46,376 bases of DNA from Phyllobacteriaceae bacterium UBA1940 (GCA_002336975.1 DDFA01000096.1:732-47107), one strand, 5' to 3'. Shown: positions 7,614-15,939, counted from the stretch's first letter. Notes: generated from the letters alone by a model not told the origin. A program made the numbers and translations.

Positions 7614-8777
7614 TTACGATCGCCGCTGGTCGTAGCGCCGCCCCATCACGGCGGCGGCGATATTGGTCTTCTGGATATCCATGGTGCCGCCGGCCAGACC
7701 CCAGCCAAAGCTGTCGCGAACGCGCTGCTCCATCGGGTATTCGGTCGAATAGCCATAGCCGCCCATGAGCTGCATCGCGGTGATGCAGACATCGCGCACG
7801 ATCTCGTTGGCGTAGCACTTGGCGATCGATGCCTCGCCGCTGTCGGGGAAGCCGTCGCCGGCATTGCAAACGGCGCGATACAGCAGCATCCGGCTGGCAT
7901 CGAGCTTCATCTTCATCTCGGCGATCTTCAGTTGCACGGCCTGAAAATCATCGAGCGGCCGGCCAAATGCGTGACGCTCGCGCACATATTCGATCACATC
8001 GTCGAACGCGGATTGCGCCAGGCTTAGCGACATCGTGGCATTGCCGCAGCGCTCCAACCCGAAGCTCTGCATCAGCGCCTTGAACCCGCCGGCGGGCACC
8101 ACGATGTTTTCCGCCGGCGCCCGAACATCGTCCAGGAAGATGTCGGCATGGTGAACCGCACGGAACCCCATCAGATGCTCGCGCTTGCCGAAGCTGAGGC
8201 CCGGGCTGTCCTTTTCGACGTAGACCGCCCCGATCCCGGCGGCGCCCGGCCTGTCCGCCAGTCGGCAATAGACCAGATAGCCGCCAGCATGACCCGCGCC
8301 CGAACACCAGCGTTTTTGGCCGTTCAGCACGACTTCGTCGCCGTCCACGACTCCACGCGTCGTCAGATCGGTCAACGCCGAGCCGGCGTTCGGCTCGCTC
8401 ATCGACACAGCGACAATCAGGTCGCCGCGGCAGACCGCCGGCAGGACCCGCTGTTTCAGCGCCTCGTTCGCATTGCGCCATATCGCCAGCGTCGGTCCGA
8501 AACAGGATTCAAAGATTGGCTGGGCCAGGACGCCGCCGACCTTGTTGAATTCCTCCAGCACCAGGACGGCGTCCAGATGCGACATGCCCTGACCGCCGTA
8601 TTCGACAGGAAGGTTGATGCCCAGAAACCCCATCTCGGCGTAGCGCCGCACCCACTCCTGCGGCAATGGCTGCCCATTGCGCTCCAGGTCGCGGGCGACC
8701 TGGCCCAGTTCTTCGCGCGCATAGCGCCGCGCCATTTGCTGCAACTGGGATTGCTCGGCGCTCAGATGGAAGTCCAA
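7614..8777 (-). CDS. Acyl-CoA dehydrogenase family protein
   Basis: 387 residues, a full-length FAD-dependent acyl-CoA dehydrogenase. AVSMSEPNAGSALTDLTT (near residue 122) and NGQKRWCSGAGHAGGYLV (near 152) are the flavin-binding signatures; CITAMQLMGGYGYSTEYP (near 331) is the C-terminal signature. The catalytic glutamate of medium-chain enzymes, normally in IYEGT, is replaced (LAGGT, G363). A glutamate in GLERCG (E242) instead aligns with the base used by isovaleryl-CoA dehydrogenase. The start is TTG at 8777, with AGGAG four bases ahead of the short spacer. It is the first gene of the operon that ends with the TRAP genes and is divergent from a LysR gene. It would form the alpha,beta double bond of the activated acid, or act as a reductase like CaiA. 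Confidence 0.92.
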   Translation of the reverse strand: MDFHLSAEQSQLQQMARRYAREELGQVARDLERNGQPLPQEWVRRYAEMGFLGINLPVEYGGQGMSHLDAVLVLEEFNKVGGVLAQPIFESCFGPTLAIWRNANEALKQRVLPAVCRGDLIVAVSMSEPNAGSALTDLTTRGVVDGDEVVLNGQKRWCSGAGHAGGYLVYCRLADRPGAAGIGAVYVEKDSPGLSFGKREHLMGFRAVHHADIFLDDVRAPAENIVVPAGGFKALMQSFGLERCGNATMSLSLAQSAFDDVIEYVRERHAFGRPLDDFQAVQLKIAEMKMKLDASRMLLYRAVCNAGDGFPDSGEASIAKCYANEIVRDVCITAMQLMGGYGYSTEYPMEQRVRDSFGWGLAGGTMDIQKTNIAAAVMGRRYDQRRS

Positions 8778-8875
8778 TGTTCGCTCCTCTTCGGTCGGAG
8801 ATCAGTTTCCACTCCGATGCGAGGACGATATGCGGAATGTCATGGCTCGAAAATTGTGTGCTATCTATTTCATCT

Positions 8876-8890
8876 ATTCCAATCCGGAAT
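8876..8890. promoter_or_regulatory. Candidate LysR-type operator
   Basis: ATTCC-N5-GGAAT is a perfect dyad in the 137-bp space between the divergent acyl-CoA dehydrogenase and LysR genes. Its inner part fits the T-N11-A pattern (T at 8877, A at 8889) expected for LysR-type regulators. It lies 24 bp before the LysR start codon, which suits autoregulation combined with control of the operon. Confidence 0.5.
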
Positions 8891-8914
8891 GACCGACCTG
8901 GGAGGGGGGCCGAA

Positions 8915-9859
8915 ATGAAGTCCGACAAGCTACGTCAACTGCAGCGGACGGACTTGAATCGGCTAGTGTCGCTCTCCGCGCTATTGTCGGCGGGCGGCGT
9001 GTCGCGCGCCGCTGAACTGCTCGATGTGTCGCAGCCGACGATGAGCAAGGCCCTGACGCAGTTGCGCGACACTTTCGGCGACCAGTTGCTGGTGCGCGAG
9101 GGCAATGCCATGCGTCTGACGCCGTTCGCCGGCTTTCTTTCGTTGAATCTCGAAACGGTGATGTCCGAGATCGATACGTTGCTGAATCCCCAGGGGCCGT
9201 TCGACCCCGAAACGGTTCGGGGCTGGATCCGGATCGCGGGCAACGATTACCTGCAATCGGTCTTGGGCCTTCCATTCGCCCGCCGACTGAGACAGGTCGC
9301 GCCAAATCTCCGGGTCCAGATTCGCGGCGTCGGCTCGATGTATCCCGAGCAGTTGCTGGCAGAGGGAATCGTCGATATCGCGCTCGGAACCGCATCGCAT
9401 GCCTCGAACCTGCATCGACACAAGGCCTTCGCCGATCCGTTCATCTGTGTCGCCGACGCCGATAACCGCACGCTGCCTGACCGTCTGTCCCTTGACGCGT
9501 TCCTGGACTTGCAGCACGTCGATGTCTCGCCGACAGGAACGGGCATCTTGCGCCGCCATTTCGAGCGCAGCCAGCGCAGGTTCAAGACCGAACGCAATAT
9601 CGTCGCCCAGTTGAATTCCTTTGCTTCGATTCCGACCATGATCGCCGGAACCTCGATCGTTGCGTTGTTGCCGCGACGCATGCTTGCCAAGCTGCCCGAA
9701 AAGCGGCTGAGGGTGATCGACTGTGAGTTCGACCTGGCGCCGTACAACGTGACGATCTGGTGGCATCAACGGACTCACATGGACCCGCTGATGCGGTGGG
9801 CAAGAACCGAACTGATCGATTTTGCCAAGACATCGGAAGACGGGACCGGCGGCAGATAA
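8915..9859 (+). CDS. LysR-family transcriptional regulator (probable regulator of TRAP/CoA operon)
   Basis: 314 residues. The N-terminal winged helix-turn-helix is clear: LVSLSALLSAGGVSRAAELL, then DVSQPTMSKALTQLRDTFGD (about residues 14-52), followed by a periplasmic-binding-protein-like effector domain from about residue 90. The start is the ATG at 8915, directly after a GGAGGGGGG ribosome site; the frame extends further upstream but crosses the divergent gene's promoter. It faces away from the acyl-CoA dehydrogenase operon, the standard position for a LysR activator of that operon, and a T-N11-A dyad lies between them. The inducer would be the transported acid or its CoA derivative (inferred). 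It converges with the next LysR gene, with two bases between their stops. Confidence 0.92.
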   Translation: MKSDKLRQLQRTDLNRLVSLSALLSAGGVSRAAELLDVSQPTMSKALTQLRDTFGDQLLVREGNAMRLTPFAGFLSLNLETVMSEIDTLLNPQGPFDPETVRGWIRIAGNDYLQSVLGLPFARRLRQVAPNLRVQIRGVGSMYPEQLLAEGIVDIALGTASHASNLHRHKAFADPFICVADADNRTLPDRLSLDAFLDLQHVDVSPTGTGILRRHFERSQRRFKTERNIVAQLNSFASIPTMIAGTSIVALLPRRMLAKLPEKRLRVIDCEFDLAPYNVTIWWHQRTHMDPLMRWARTELIDFAKTSEDGTGGR

Positions 9860-9861
9860 GG

Positions 9862-10779
9862 TCATGGACCCTGGCCGTCGCCGGCGAACCTCTCCAGGAT
9901 CCGCATCGCCTGCCAGGCGATGTCGGCCGCTTCCTTGCCGAAGGGCCTCGTTCCCGAGACGCTGAGGCAGACCCGCTCCGTCAGCCGCTTGTCGGTCAGC
10001 GGCAGGAAGCGAATGGTTCCGGCAAGAACCTCGTTCCTGACGTCGAACCAGGTCAGGAAGCTGACGCATTCGCCCCTGATCGCCAGATTGCGGATGAACT
10101 GCACCGAATTGCTCTCGGCGCGGATGTCCGGCCGTTTCCGCTGTTTCAGTATCTCCGCGTATAGGCGCGTATGCAGCGACAACTGCCTGCCCGGGAGGCA
10201 GATCGGCCAGTCGAGACAGGTCGAGATCGCGACCTCGGGCTCATCCGGCGCGTAGATCCCAGGGCTGCAGATCAGGCCGATCCGGCAGGCCTTTTCCGAC
10301 ACGACCCTGACGTTTTGGCTGTGATGCACGTTGAAGGCTATCACCAGGTCGAGCATCCCGTCCTGCAGGTCTTGCAGCAGGTTCTCGGTGCCGGCGAATC
10401 TTGCCTCGACCCGGTCGATGCGGTCGTTCCGGCGCAGATAGGCGAAAAGCTCGGGGACCAGATTGTCGGCGAAACACTCCATCGCCCCGATGCGGAACAC
10501 GCGCCCGGCATTGCGCCCGGCGCCCGACAATTCGGCGCGCAGCCTGTTCTGGTCGTCGAGCCAGCGCTCGGTCTGCTGCAGCAAGAGCCGTCCCGCCTCG
10601 GTCAGTTCGACGCCGGTGACGCGGCGAATCAGCAGCCTGACGCCCAGATCCTGCTCAAGCAGCCGCATCTGGCGGCTGAGCGCGGAAGACGAAATGTTCA
10701 GCTTCTCGGCCGCCTGGCGGATCGAGCGTTCACGCGCGATTTCGATGAAGGAGTAAATCTCGCGGGAAAACTCGGCCAA
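9862..10779 (-). CDS. LysR-family transcriptional regulator (probable regulator of deaminase/permease)
   Basis: About 305 residues. The DNA-binding domain reads FIEIARERSIRQAAEKL, then NISSSALSRQMRLLEQDLG (residues 9-45), followed by the effector domain with IGAMECFADNLVPELFAYL. I start it at the TTG at 10779: GGAG lies eight bases upstream and the helix-turn-helix then begins a few residues in, as is normal for LysR. The frame can be extended to a TTG at 10842, adding 21 residues without family similarity. It is divergent from the deaminase and permease genes, which are its likely targets. Confidence 0.85.
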   Translation of the reverse strand: MAEFSREIYSFIEIARERSIRQAAEKLNISSSALSRQMRLLEQDLGVRLLIRRVTGVELTEAGRLLLQQTERWLDDQNRLRAELSGAGRNAGRVFRIGAMECFADNLVPELFAYLRRNDRIDRVEARFAGTENLLQDLQDGMLDLVIAFNVHHSQNVRVVSEKACRIGLICSPGIYAPDEPEVAISTCLDWPICLPGRQLSLHTRLYAEILKQRKRPDIRAESNSVQFIRNLAIRGECVSFLTWFDVRNEVLAGTIRFLPLTDKRLTERVCLSVSGTRPFGKEAADIAWQAMRILERFAGDGQGP

Positions 10780-10815
10780 GCTGCGCGCTCCGATCTCGAT
10801 CAGGTGCGCCAAAAA

Positions 10816-10834
10816 ATAGCGCACAAAGCGCGAT
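10816..10834. promoter_or_regulatory. Imperfect dyad between LysR and deaminase genes
   Basis: ATAGCGC-ACAAA-GCGCGAT is a 7+5+7 dyad with one mismatch. A second short palindrome, GCGCC-AA-GGCGC, lies at 10852-10863. Both sit between the divergent LysR gene (start 10779) and the deaminase gene (start 10908) and are candidate binding sites. Neither is a clean T-N11-A site, so the assignment is weak. Confidence 0.35.
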
Positions 10835-10907
10835 ATTTTCAAAATCTTTTTGCGCCAAGGCGCGGTCTATCCTCGCGTCATTGAAACCGGCGGGGCCGAC
10901 AGCGACC

Positions 10908-11381
10908 ATGACAAACGATCTGAAACACCTTCGAGAGACGATCCGCATCGCCAGGGAAAGCCGCGAGGCGGGAAATCATCCCTTCGGCGCGACGCTGGTG
11001 GGGCCCGACGGAACGGTGCTGCTGCGCAGCGGCAACACCTATATGGCCGACAAGGGCGTCGGCCATGCCGAGATGAATGTCGCGCGCGAGGCCAGCCGGC
11101 TCTATTCACCGGAATTTCTCGAAAAATGCACCCTCTACACCTCGGTCGAGCCCTGTTGCATGTGCGCGGGCGCCAGCTACTGGGCCGGCATCGGCGCCGT
11201 GGTCTACGGCATGACGGAAAAACGGCTGGCGGTGCTGACCGGCGACAATCCGGAAAACCTGACGCTCGACCTGTCCTGCGAGACGGTCTTCAAGGCCGGC
11301 CGGCGCAAGGTCGAGACGCGTGGCCCGTTCAGCGAAATCGAGGAGGACGTCGCCGAGGGGCACAAGGGGTTCTGGCAATAA
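10908..11381 (+). CDS. Cytidine/deoxycytidylate-type nucleobase deaminase
   Basis: 157 residues. The zinc-site motifs of the cytidine deaminase superfamily are present: GHAEMN (His ligand and catalytic Glu, near residue 53) and SVEPCCMCAG (two Cys ligands, near residue 84). Length and layout match small CDA-fold guanine deaminases and related base deaminases rather than TadA, whose characteristic tail is absent. The following gene is an NCS2 nucleobase permease 33 bp downstream, so uptake and deamination of a purine or pyrimidine base is the likely role. I start at the ATG at 10908; an in-frame TTG at 10881 is possible. The exact base (guanine, isocytosine or other) is not determined by what I can see. 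Confidence 0.85.
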   Translation: MTNDLKHLRETIRIARESREAGNHPFGATLVGPDGTVLLRSGNTYMADKGVGHAEMNVAREASRLYSPEFLEKCTLYTSVEPCCMCAGASYWAGIGAVVYGMTEKRLAVLTGDNPENLTLDLSCETVFKAGRRKVETRGPFSEIEEDVAEGHKGFWQ

Positions 11382-11414
11382 CAACAGCGCCGGGGAAGCG
11401 CGAGGGAGGAGACA

Positions 11415-12779
11415 ATGACAGTTTATTCAGACAGCGGCGCCGTGCACGAGGTCGACCGGATGTTGCCGCCAGCGCGCATGGGCGCGCTGGCCTTGCAGCA
11501 TGTGCTGGTAATGTATTCGGGCGCCATCGCGGTGCCCTTCATCATCGGCGGAGCGCTCAACCTGACGCATGAACAGATCGCCTATCTGATCCAGGCAGAC
11601 CTGATCACCTGCGGCATCGCCACCCTGATCCAGACCGTCGGCTTCTGGCGTTTTGGCGTCCGCCTGCCGCTGATGCAGGGCCTGACCTTCGCCACCATCT
11701 CGCCGGTGATCGCCATTGCCAGCGACCCGGCGCTGCTCGCCAACGGCTCGACTGCCGGGTTGCAGGCGGTCTATGGCGCTGTCATCGCCTCGGGCATCGT
11801 CGCCATCGCGGTGGCGCCGCTGGGGCGCTACATCGTGCGGCTGTTCCCGCCGGTGGTGGTGGGCTCGGTGCTGGCGGTCATCGGCCTCAGCCTGCTGCCG
11901 GTCGCGGTGCAATACGCCGCTGGCGGCGTCGTCGACGACGCCGGCGCGCCGAAATATGTCGCGATCGCCTTCACGGTCCTCGCCATCATCGTCGCGCTGA
12001 ACGTGTTCGGACGCGGCTTCATCCGCAATGTCGCGATTTTCATCGGCATTCTCGTCGGCATCATCATCTGCGGCATGCTGGGCATGCTCGATTTTCGCGG
12101 CATCGGCGACACCGGGCTGGTCAAGGTGGTGACGCCGTTCCACTTCGGCGCGCCGACCTTCTACCTGGTGCCGATCCTGTCGATGGTGCTGGTCATCGCC
12201 ATCACCTGGGTCGAATCCGTCGGCGACGCCATCGTCGTCGGCGACATGGTCGGCCGCAAGCCGACCGCGCGCAATATTTCCGACCTGATCCGGGCCGACG
12301 GCCTGTCGACCGTCATCGGCGGCGCAATGAACTCGTTCCAGTACACGGCCTTCTCCGAGAACGTGGCGCTGATCAGCATCACCGGGGTGCGTAGCCGATG
12401 GGTGGTGGCGCTCGCCGGCGTGTTCCTGATCGTGCTCGGCCTGTCGCCCTTCCTGGCCGGCATCGCCGCCGCGATTCCCAAGGCCGTCGTCGGCGGCGCC
12501 GGGTTCATGATGTTCGGCACGCTGGTCGTGGTCGGCATCAAGACCTTGCGGCGCGTCGATTTCGACAGCGACTTCCGCAACTTCATCGTCATCGGCCTCA
12601 GCATCGCCATGGCGATGGTCGCCATCGTCAAGCCGGAATTCTTCAGCTTCATGCCGAACTGGTCACAGGCCGTCTTCAAGTCGCCCGTGATCATGGGCGC
12701 GATGGCGGCGATTTTCCTCAACCTCGTCCTCAACGGACTTCAGGCCGAGAACGAGGGGATTGAGAAGGAGCCCGAATGA
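11415..12779 (+). CDS. NCS2-family nucleobase:cation symporter (uracil/xanthine permease type)
   Basis: 454 residues, mostly hydrophobic, with the 14-segment NCS2 arrangement. LALQHVLVMYSGAIAVPFII near residue 17 is the family's first helix with its conserved QHV. The nucleobase-ascorbate transporter signature appears as ENVALISITGVRSR near residue 315, and VESVGDAIVVGDM near residue 260 supplies the conserved substrate-site Glu. A GGGAGGAG ribosome site precedes the ATG at 11415. It is co-directional with the deaminase 33 bp upstream and under the same likely LysR control. It would import a base (xanthine, uric acid, guanine or uracil class) using a cation gradient; which one is unclear. Confidence 0.92.
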   Translation: MTVYSDSGAVHEVDRMLPPARMGALALQHVLVMYSGAIAVPFIIGGALNLTHEQIAYLIQADLITCGIATLIQTVGFWRFGVRLPLMQGLTFATISPVIAIASDPALLANGSTAGLQAVYGAVIASGIVAIAVAPLGRYIVRLFPPVVVGSVLAVIGLSLLPVAVQYAAGGVVDDAGAPKYVAIAFTVLAIIVALNVFGRGFIRNVAIFIGILVGIIICGMLGMLDFRGIGDTGLVKVVTPFHFGAPTFYLVPILSMVLVIAITWVESVGDAIVVGDMVGRKPTARNISDLIRADGLSTVIGGAMNSFQYTAFSENVALISITGVRSRWVVALAGVFLIVLGLSPFLAGIAAAIPKAVVGGAGFMMFGTLVVVGIKTLRRVDFDSDFRNFIVIGLSIAMAMVAIVKPEFFSFMPNWSQAVFKSPVIMGAMAAIFLNLVLNGLQAENEGIEKEPE

Positions 12780-12879
12780 GGAGCCAGGACTAGGCTACTT
12801 CCCAGGAGACGCCTCTCGTCCCGGACCAGCCTGCGCCTCAAGCGGGTGGACGGGCGGGAGGCGAAGGCGGCGCGGGAGC

Positions 12880-12917
12880 GGAGCGGGCAATCGGCCATCA
12901 AGCCAAATGCCCGCTCC
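12880..12917. terminator. Candidate bidirectional hairpin terminator
   Basis: Perfect 10-base arms GGAGCGGGCA (12880-12889) and TGCCCGCTCC (12908-12917), with extra GGC/GCC pairing inside the loop, lie between the convergent permease and Gre-factor genes. There is no strong T-run on either strand, so efficiency is doubtful, but position and symmetry fit a shared terminator. Confidence 0.45.
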
Positions 12918-12980
12918 AATCTTATGAATTTGACGTATTTGCGATCTCGGACCGCGCAATGGCGGCGATAGCCGGGCGGT

Positions 12981-13451
12981 CTAAACCTTCAGCCCGGCGA
13001 TCTCCCATTCCTTGTCGTTCAGCGAAAACACCTCGCCGACGCCCTTGCCGTACATGGCCCTGGCCATCGGCGAGACATGGCTGATCTTGCCGGCATGCGG
13101 ATCGGCTTCGTCCTCGCCGACGATCTTCCATGTCACTTTGTGCCCGTCCTTGGCCTCAAGCCGCACCGTCATGCCGAAACGCACCACCTGTTCGTCGGGG
13201 TCGGGGATCGACAGTTCGGCGCTTTCGCGCCGCGTCTGCCAGTAGCGCAGATTGCGGGTGGCGACCGCCATCTGCTCGCGCTCCTGCTTCTTCTCCGCCT
13301 CGGCGAATTCCCGGCGCAGACGGTTCACATGCGCTTCCATCTGCGCAATGCCGTCCTGGGTCACCAGATTTCGCTCGGTCGAAATCGGCTTGTCGCCGAC
13401 ATCGGCGATAAATTCACTGTCGTCTTCGTTGCCGGTGAATGCTCTGCTCAT
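12981..13451 (-). CDS. GreA/GreB-family transcription elongation factor
   Basis: 156 residues with the two Gre parts: an N-terminal antiparallel coiled coil (NLVTQDGIAQMEAHVNRLRR to about residue 80, rich in Glu, Lys, Arg and Gln) and a C-terminal FKBP-like domain (VVRFGMTVRLEAKDGHKVTW, then ISHVSPMARAMYGKGVGEV). Gre factors enter the RNA polymerase secondary channel and stimulate cleavage of backtracked RNA. Acidic residues needed at the coiled-coil tip may be present but I could not place them with confidence. About 30 extra acidic residues precede the coiled coil, so it is closer to the GreB-like paralogues of Rhizobiales than to housekeeping GreA. It stands alone, convergent with the permease gene. 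Confidence 0.85.
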   Translation of the reverse strand: MSRAFTGNEDDSEFIADVGDKPISTERNLVTQDGIAQMEAHVNRLRREFAEAEKKQEREQMAVATRNLRYWQTRRESAELSIPDPDEQVVRFGMTVRLEAKDGHKVTWKIVGEDEADPHAGKISHVSPMARAMYGKGVGEVFSLNDKEWEIAGLKV

Positions 13452-13568
13452 AGGGCCAAGCTAGCATAAGTTGCGGCGACTGCACGCTCAAAATGCCGTG
13501 CCAGCAGCGTCCGCGGCCGGCGGCACGGATCCTGCTTCGCTAGGATTTTGGGCAGGAGTTGTGTGCCA

Positions 13569-14942
13569 ATGCTGGACAGACGCCGCTTCCTGGGCGCTTC
13601 GATCGGACTTGCCGCCGGCGCCGCCGCGTCGAGCGCGTTTGCGGGCAAGCCGCTGGCCGGGCTGGAGACCGCCGCCATGCGCGGCTCGATCAATGCGTCG
13701 GAGCTTGGCCTCGGTTCGGGCGGGCTGGACGACAAGTCGAGGGCCTTCAACCGGATGCTGCAAAAAGCGTCCGACGCCGACCAGGCGGTCTTCATCCCGC
13801 CCGGCGTCTATGTCGTCTCCAACATCACCTTGCCGAAGCGGGTGCGCCTGACCGGCGTCCCCGGCGCCACCCGCATCGTCCACGGCGGAGACGGGCATTT
13901 CCTCGCCGGCGAAGGCCCGACCCGCATCGAACTTTCCGGCCTGATCATCGACGCGGCGAACCGCTGGCTCGGCGACAGCGTCCAGGGCGCCATCGACCTG
14001 CGCTCCGTCGCCCGCTTCGTCATGGACGATTGCGAACTGGTCGGCGCGTCGAAATACGGCGTCGCGCTTGAGCGCGTCTCCGGCCGGATCGAGAATTGCG
14101 ACATTTCCGGCGCGGCGGAAGCGGCAATCTGGTCAGTGGAGGCCGGCCGCATGCGCATCGCCGGCAATACCATCTCAGACTGCGGCAATGGCGGCATCCT
14201 GGTGCACAAATGGCAGCCGGGCGAAGACGGAACCATCGTCACCGGCAACCGCATCGAACGCATACTGGCGCGCAATGGCGGCACCGGCCAGTTCGGCAAC
14301 GGCGTCAACGTGTTTCGCGCGGGCCGGGTGATCGTCTCCGACAACCAGATCTCCGACTGCGCCTTTTCCGCCATCCGCTGCAATTCCGGCTCCAACGTCC
14401 AGATCAGCGGCAACAATTGCGCCCGCTCGGGCGAGACCGCGATCTATTCCGAGTTCGCCTTCGAGGGCGCGGTCATCGCCAACAACATCGTCGACGGCGC
14501 GGCCAACGGCGTTTCGGTCGTCAATTTCAACGAGGGCGGGCGCATGTCGGCGATCACCGGCAATCTGGTGCGCAATCTCTCCGCCACCGGCCCTTACCCC
14601 GCCGATGCGCCCGGCTTCGGCGTCGGCGTCACGGTCGAGGCCGACGCGACGGTCAGCGGCAATGTCATCGAAGGCGCGCCGCTCTACGGCATGCATCTGG
14701 GCTGGGGCCCCTATCTGCGCAATGTCGTGGCGACGGGCAATGTCATCCGCGACGCCGGCGAAGGCATCGCGGTGTCGGTGGTCGAGGGCGTCGGGCCGGT
14801 GGTGATTTCCGACAATATCATCGACCGGGTGAAACGCGGCGGCGTCGTCGGCCATCGCTGGAGCGACGCGGTGACCGGCGATCTCGCCGTCAAAGGGTCG
14901 GACCTGCCGGGACTGACGGTCGAACGTAACCGCGTCAGCTGA
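13569..14942 (+). CDS. Tat-exported right-handed beta-helix protein (TIGR03808-like)
   Basis: 457 residues. The N-terminus MLDRRRFLGASIGLAAGAAA is a twin-arginine signal peptide with a likely cleavage after SAFA. The rest consists of recurring short turns with N-x-I or N-x-V cores (TGNRIERI, VSDNQISDC, ISGNNCARSG, IANNIVDGA, VSGNVIEGA, ATGNVIRDAG, ISDNIIDRV), the pattern of a parallel beta-helix of the pectate-lyase type. It matches the TIGR03808 family of Tat-translocated repetitive proteins of alphaproteobacteria, whose function is unknown. A periplasmic polysaccharide-binding or -cleaving role is plausible but I see no defined active site. The 3' end overlaps the convergent asparaginase gene by eight bases. 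Confidence 0.85.
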   Translation: MLDRRRFLGASIGLAAGAAASSAFAGKPLAGLETAAMRGSINASELGLGSGGLDDKSRAFNRMLQKASDADQAVFIPPGVYVVSNITLPKRVRLTGVPGATRIVHGGDGHFLAGEGPTRIELSGLIIDAANRWLGDSVQGAIDLRSVARFVMDDCELVGASKYGVALERVSGRIENCDISGAAEAAIWSVEAGRMRIAGNTISDCGNGGILVHKWQPGEDGTIVTGNRIERILARNGGTGQFGNGVNVFRAGRVIVSDNQISDCAFSAIRCNSGSNVQISGNNCARSGETAIYSEFAFEGAVIANNIVDGAANGVSVVNFNEGGRMSAITGNLVRNLSATGPYPADAPGFGVGVTVEADATVSGNVIEGAPLYGMHLGWGPYLRNVVATGNVIRDAGEGIAVSVVEGVGPVVISDNIIDRVKRGGVVGHRWSDAVTGDLAVKGSDLPGLTVERNRVS

Positions 14943-15939
14943 AGAAGCCGGACGGGCGCACCTGCCCGACCTCGATGCCGTTCCAGTTGCGCATGGTCAC
15001 CGTCGCCTTGGCGCGCAGCATCCGCGCCATCGCCTCGTCATCGGCAAGCAACCTCGCCAGCAGCGCGGCGACCGCCGCTTCGGCGGCGCGCACCGCGCCG
15101 TCGTCGATCTTCAACGCGAAACCGTAGCCGAGCTCGGGCACGGCGCCGCAATAGACGCCCTCGGCGCCGACTTTGAGAAATATCCGGCCGCCGCCCGCCT
15201 GCATGATCTCCGTGTCGGTCTTTGCGGTTCCCGCGACAAAGAACGGTTCGGCCATGCAGGCGTCGATCAGCCGTCTCGCCGCCGCCGCCCGCTCGCGCGA
15301 AAAGCCCTGCCCGCTGGCCATGCGGGCGAAACCATGGGCGAGGTTTTTCAACGGCACCGAGTAGGTCGGGATCGAGCAGCCGTCGACGCCCGAATTTTCC
15401 GCCTCATGCGCCGCGCCGGTCACTTCGGCCATCGTCCCGGCGATCAGCCGCTGATAGTCGTGGCCGATCTTCACATAGCCGCGATGGTCGAAACCGAGCT
15501 GCGCGCAGCCGCACAGGAACCCGCTGTGCTTGCCCGAGCAATTATTGTGCAGCGCCGACGGCTTTGCGCCGCTGCGCGCCAGTTCGACCATGGCGTCCTG
15601 GCTGGACGGCCAGTGCGCGCCGCACTCCAGCGCCTCGAAGCCGAGACCTGCCTTGGCCAGCATCCCGGCGGCGAGATCGGCGTGGGCCGGTTCGCCCGAA
15701 TGCGAGGCGCAGGCCAGCGCCAGTTCGCGCCGGTCGAAGCCGAAACGGTCGGCGGCCCCGCTTTCGACCAGCGGCAGCGCCTGGATCGCCTTGACGGCCG
15801 AGCGCGGGAACACCGGGCGGTCGATGTCGCCGGCCGACAGCACGGTCGCGCCGTCGCCGTCGGTCACCACGAACGCGCCCTCGTGCCGGCTTTCCACCTG
15901 GCCGCCGCGCGTCGCTTCCGCCAGAACCGGGTTCGCCAT
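14935..15939 (-). CDS. Asparaginase II family protein (Rhizobium etli AnsA type)
   Basis: 334 residues of the PF06089 asparaginase family, unrelated to E. coli AnsA/AnsB. The serine-lysine pair lies in FPRSAVKAIQ (S47 and K50), with LACASHSGEPAH further on and NNCSGKHSGFLCG near residue 132, which contains the Cys and Lys that bind zinc in the R. etli ReAV structure. SGVDGCSIPTYSVPL carries the other conserved Cys. It hydrolyses L-asparagine to aspartate and ammonia in the cytoplasm. I start at the ATG at 15939; a longer frame upstream is arginine-rich, has no family similarity and overlaps the SDR gene's end. It is convergent with the beta-helix gene and overlaps it by eight bases. Confidence 0.9.
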   Translation of the reverse strand: MANPVLAEATRGGQVESRHEGAFVVTDGDGATVLSAGDIDRPVFPRSAVKAIQALPLVESGAADRFGFDRRELALACASHSGEPAHADLAAGMLAKAGLGFEALECGAHWPSSQDAMVELARSGAKPSALHNNCSGKHSGFLCGCAQLGFDHRGYVKIGHDYQRLIAGTMAEVTGAAHEAENSGVDGCSIPTYSVPLKNLAHGFARMASGQGFSRERAAAARRLIDACMAEPFFVAGTAKTDTEIMQAGGGRIFLKVGAEGVYCGAVPELGYGFALKIDDGAVRAAEAAVAALLARLLADDEAMARMLRAKATVTMRNWNGIEVGQVRPSGFFS

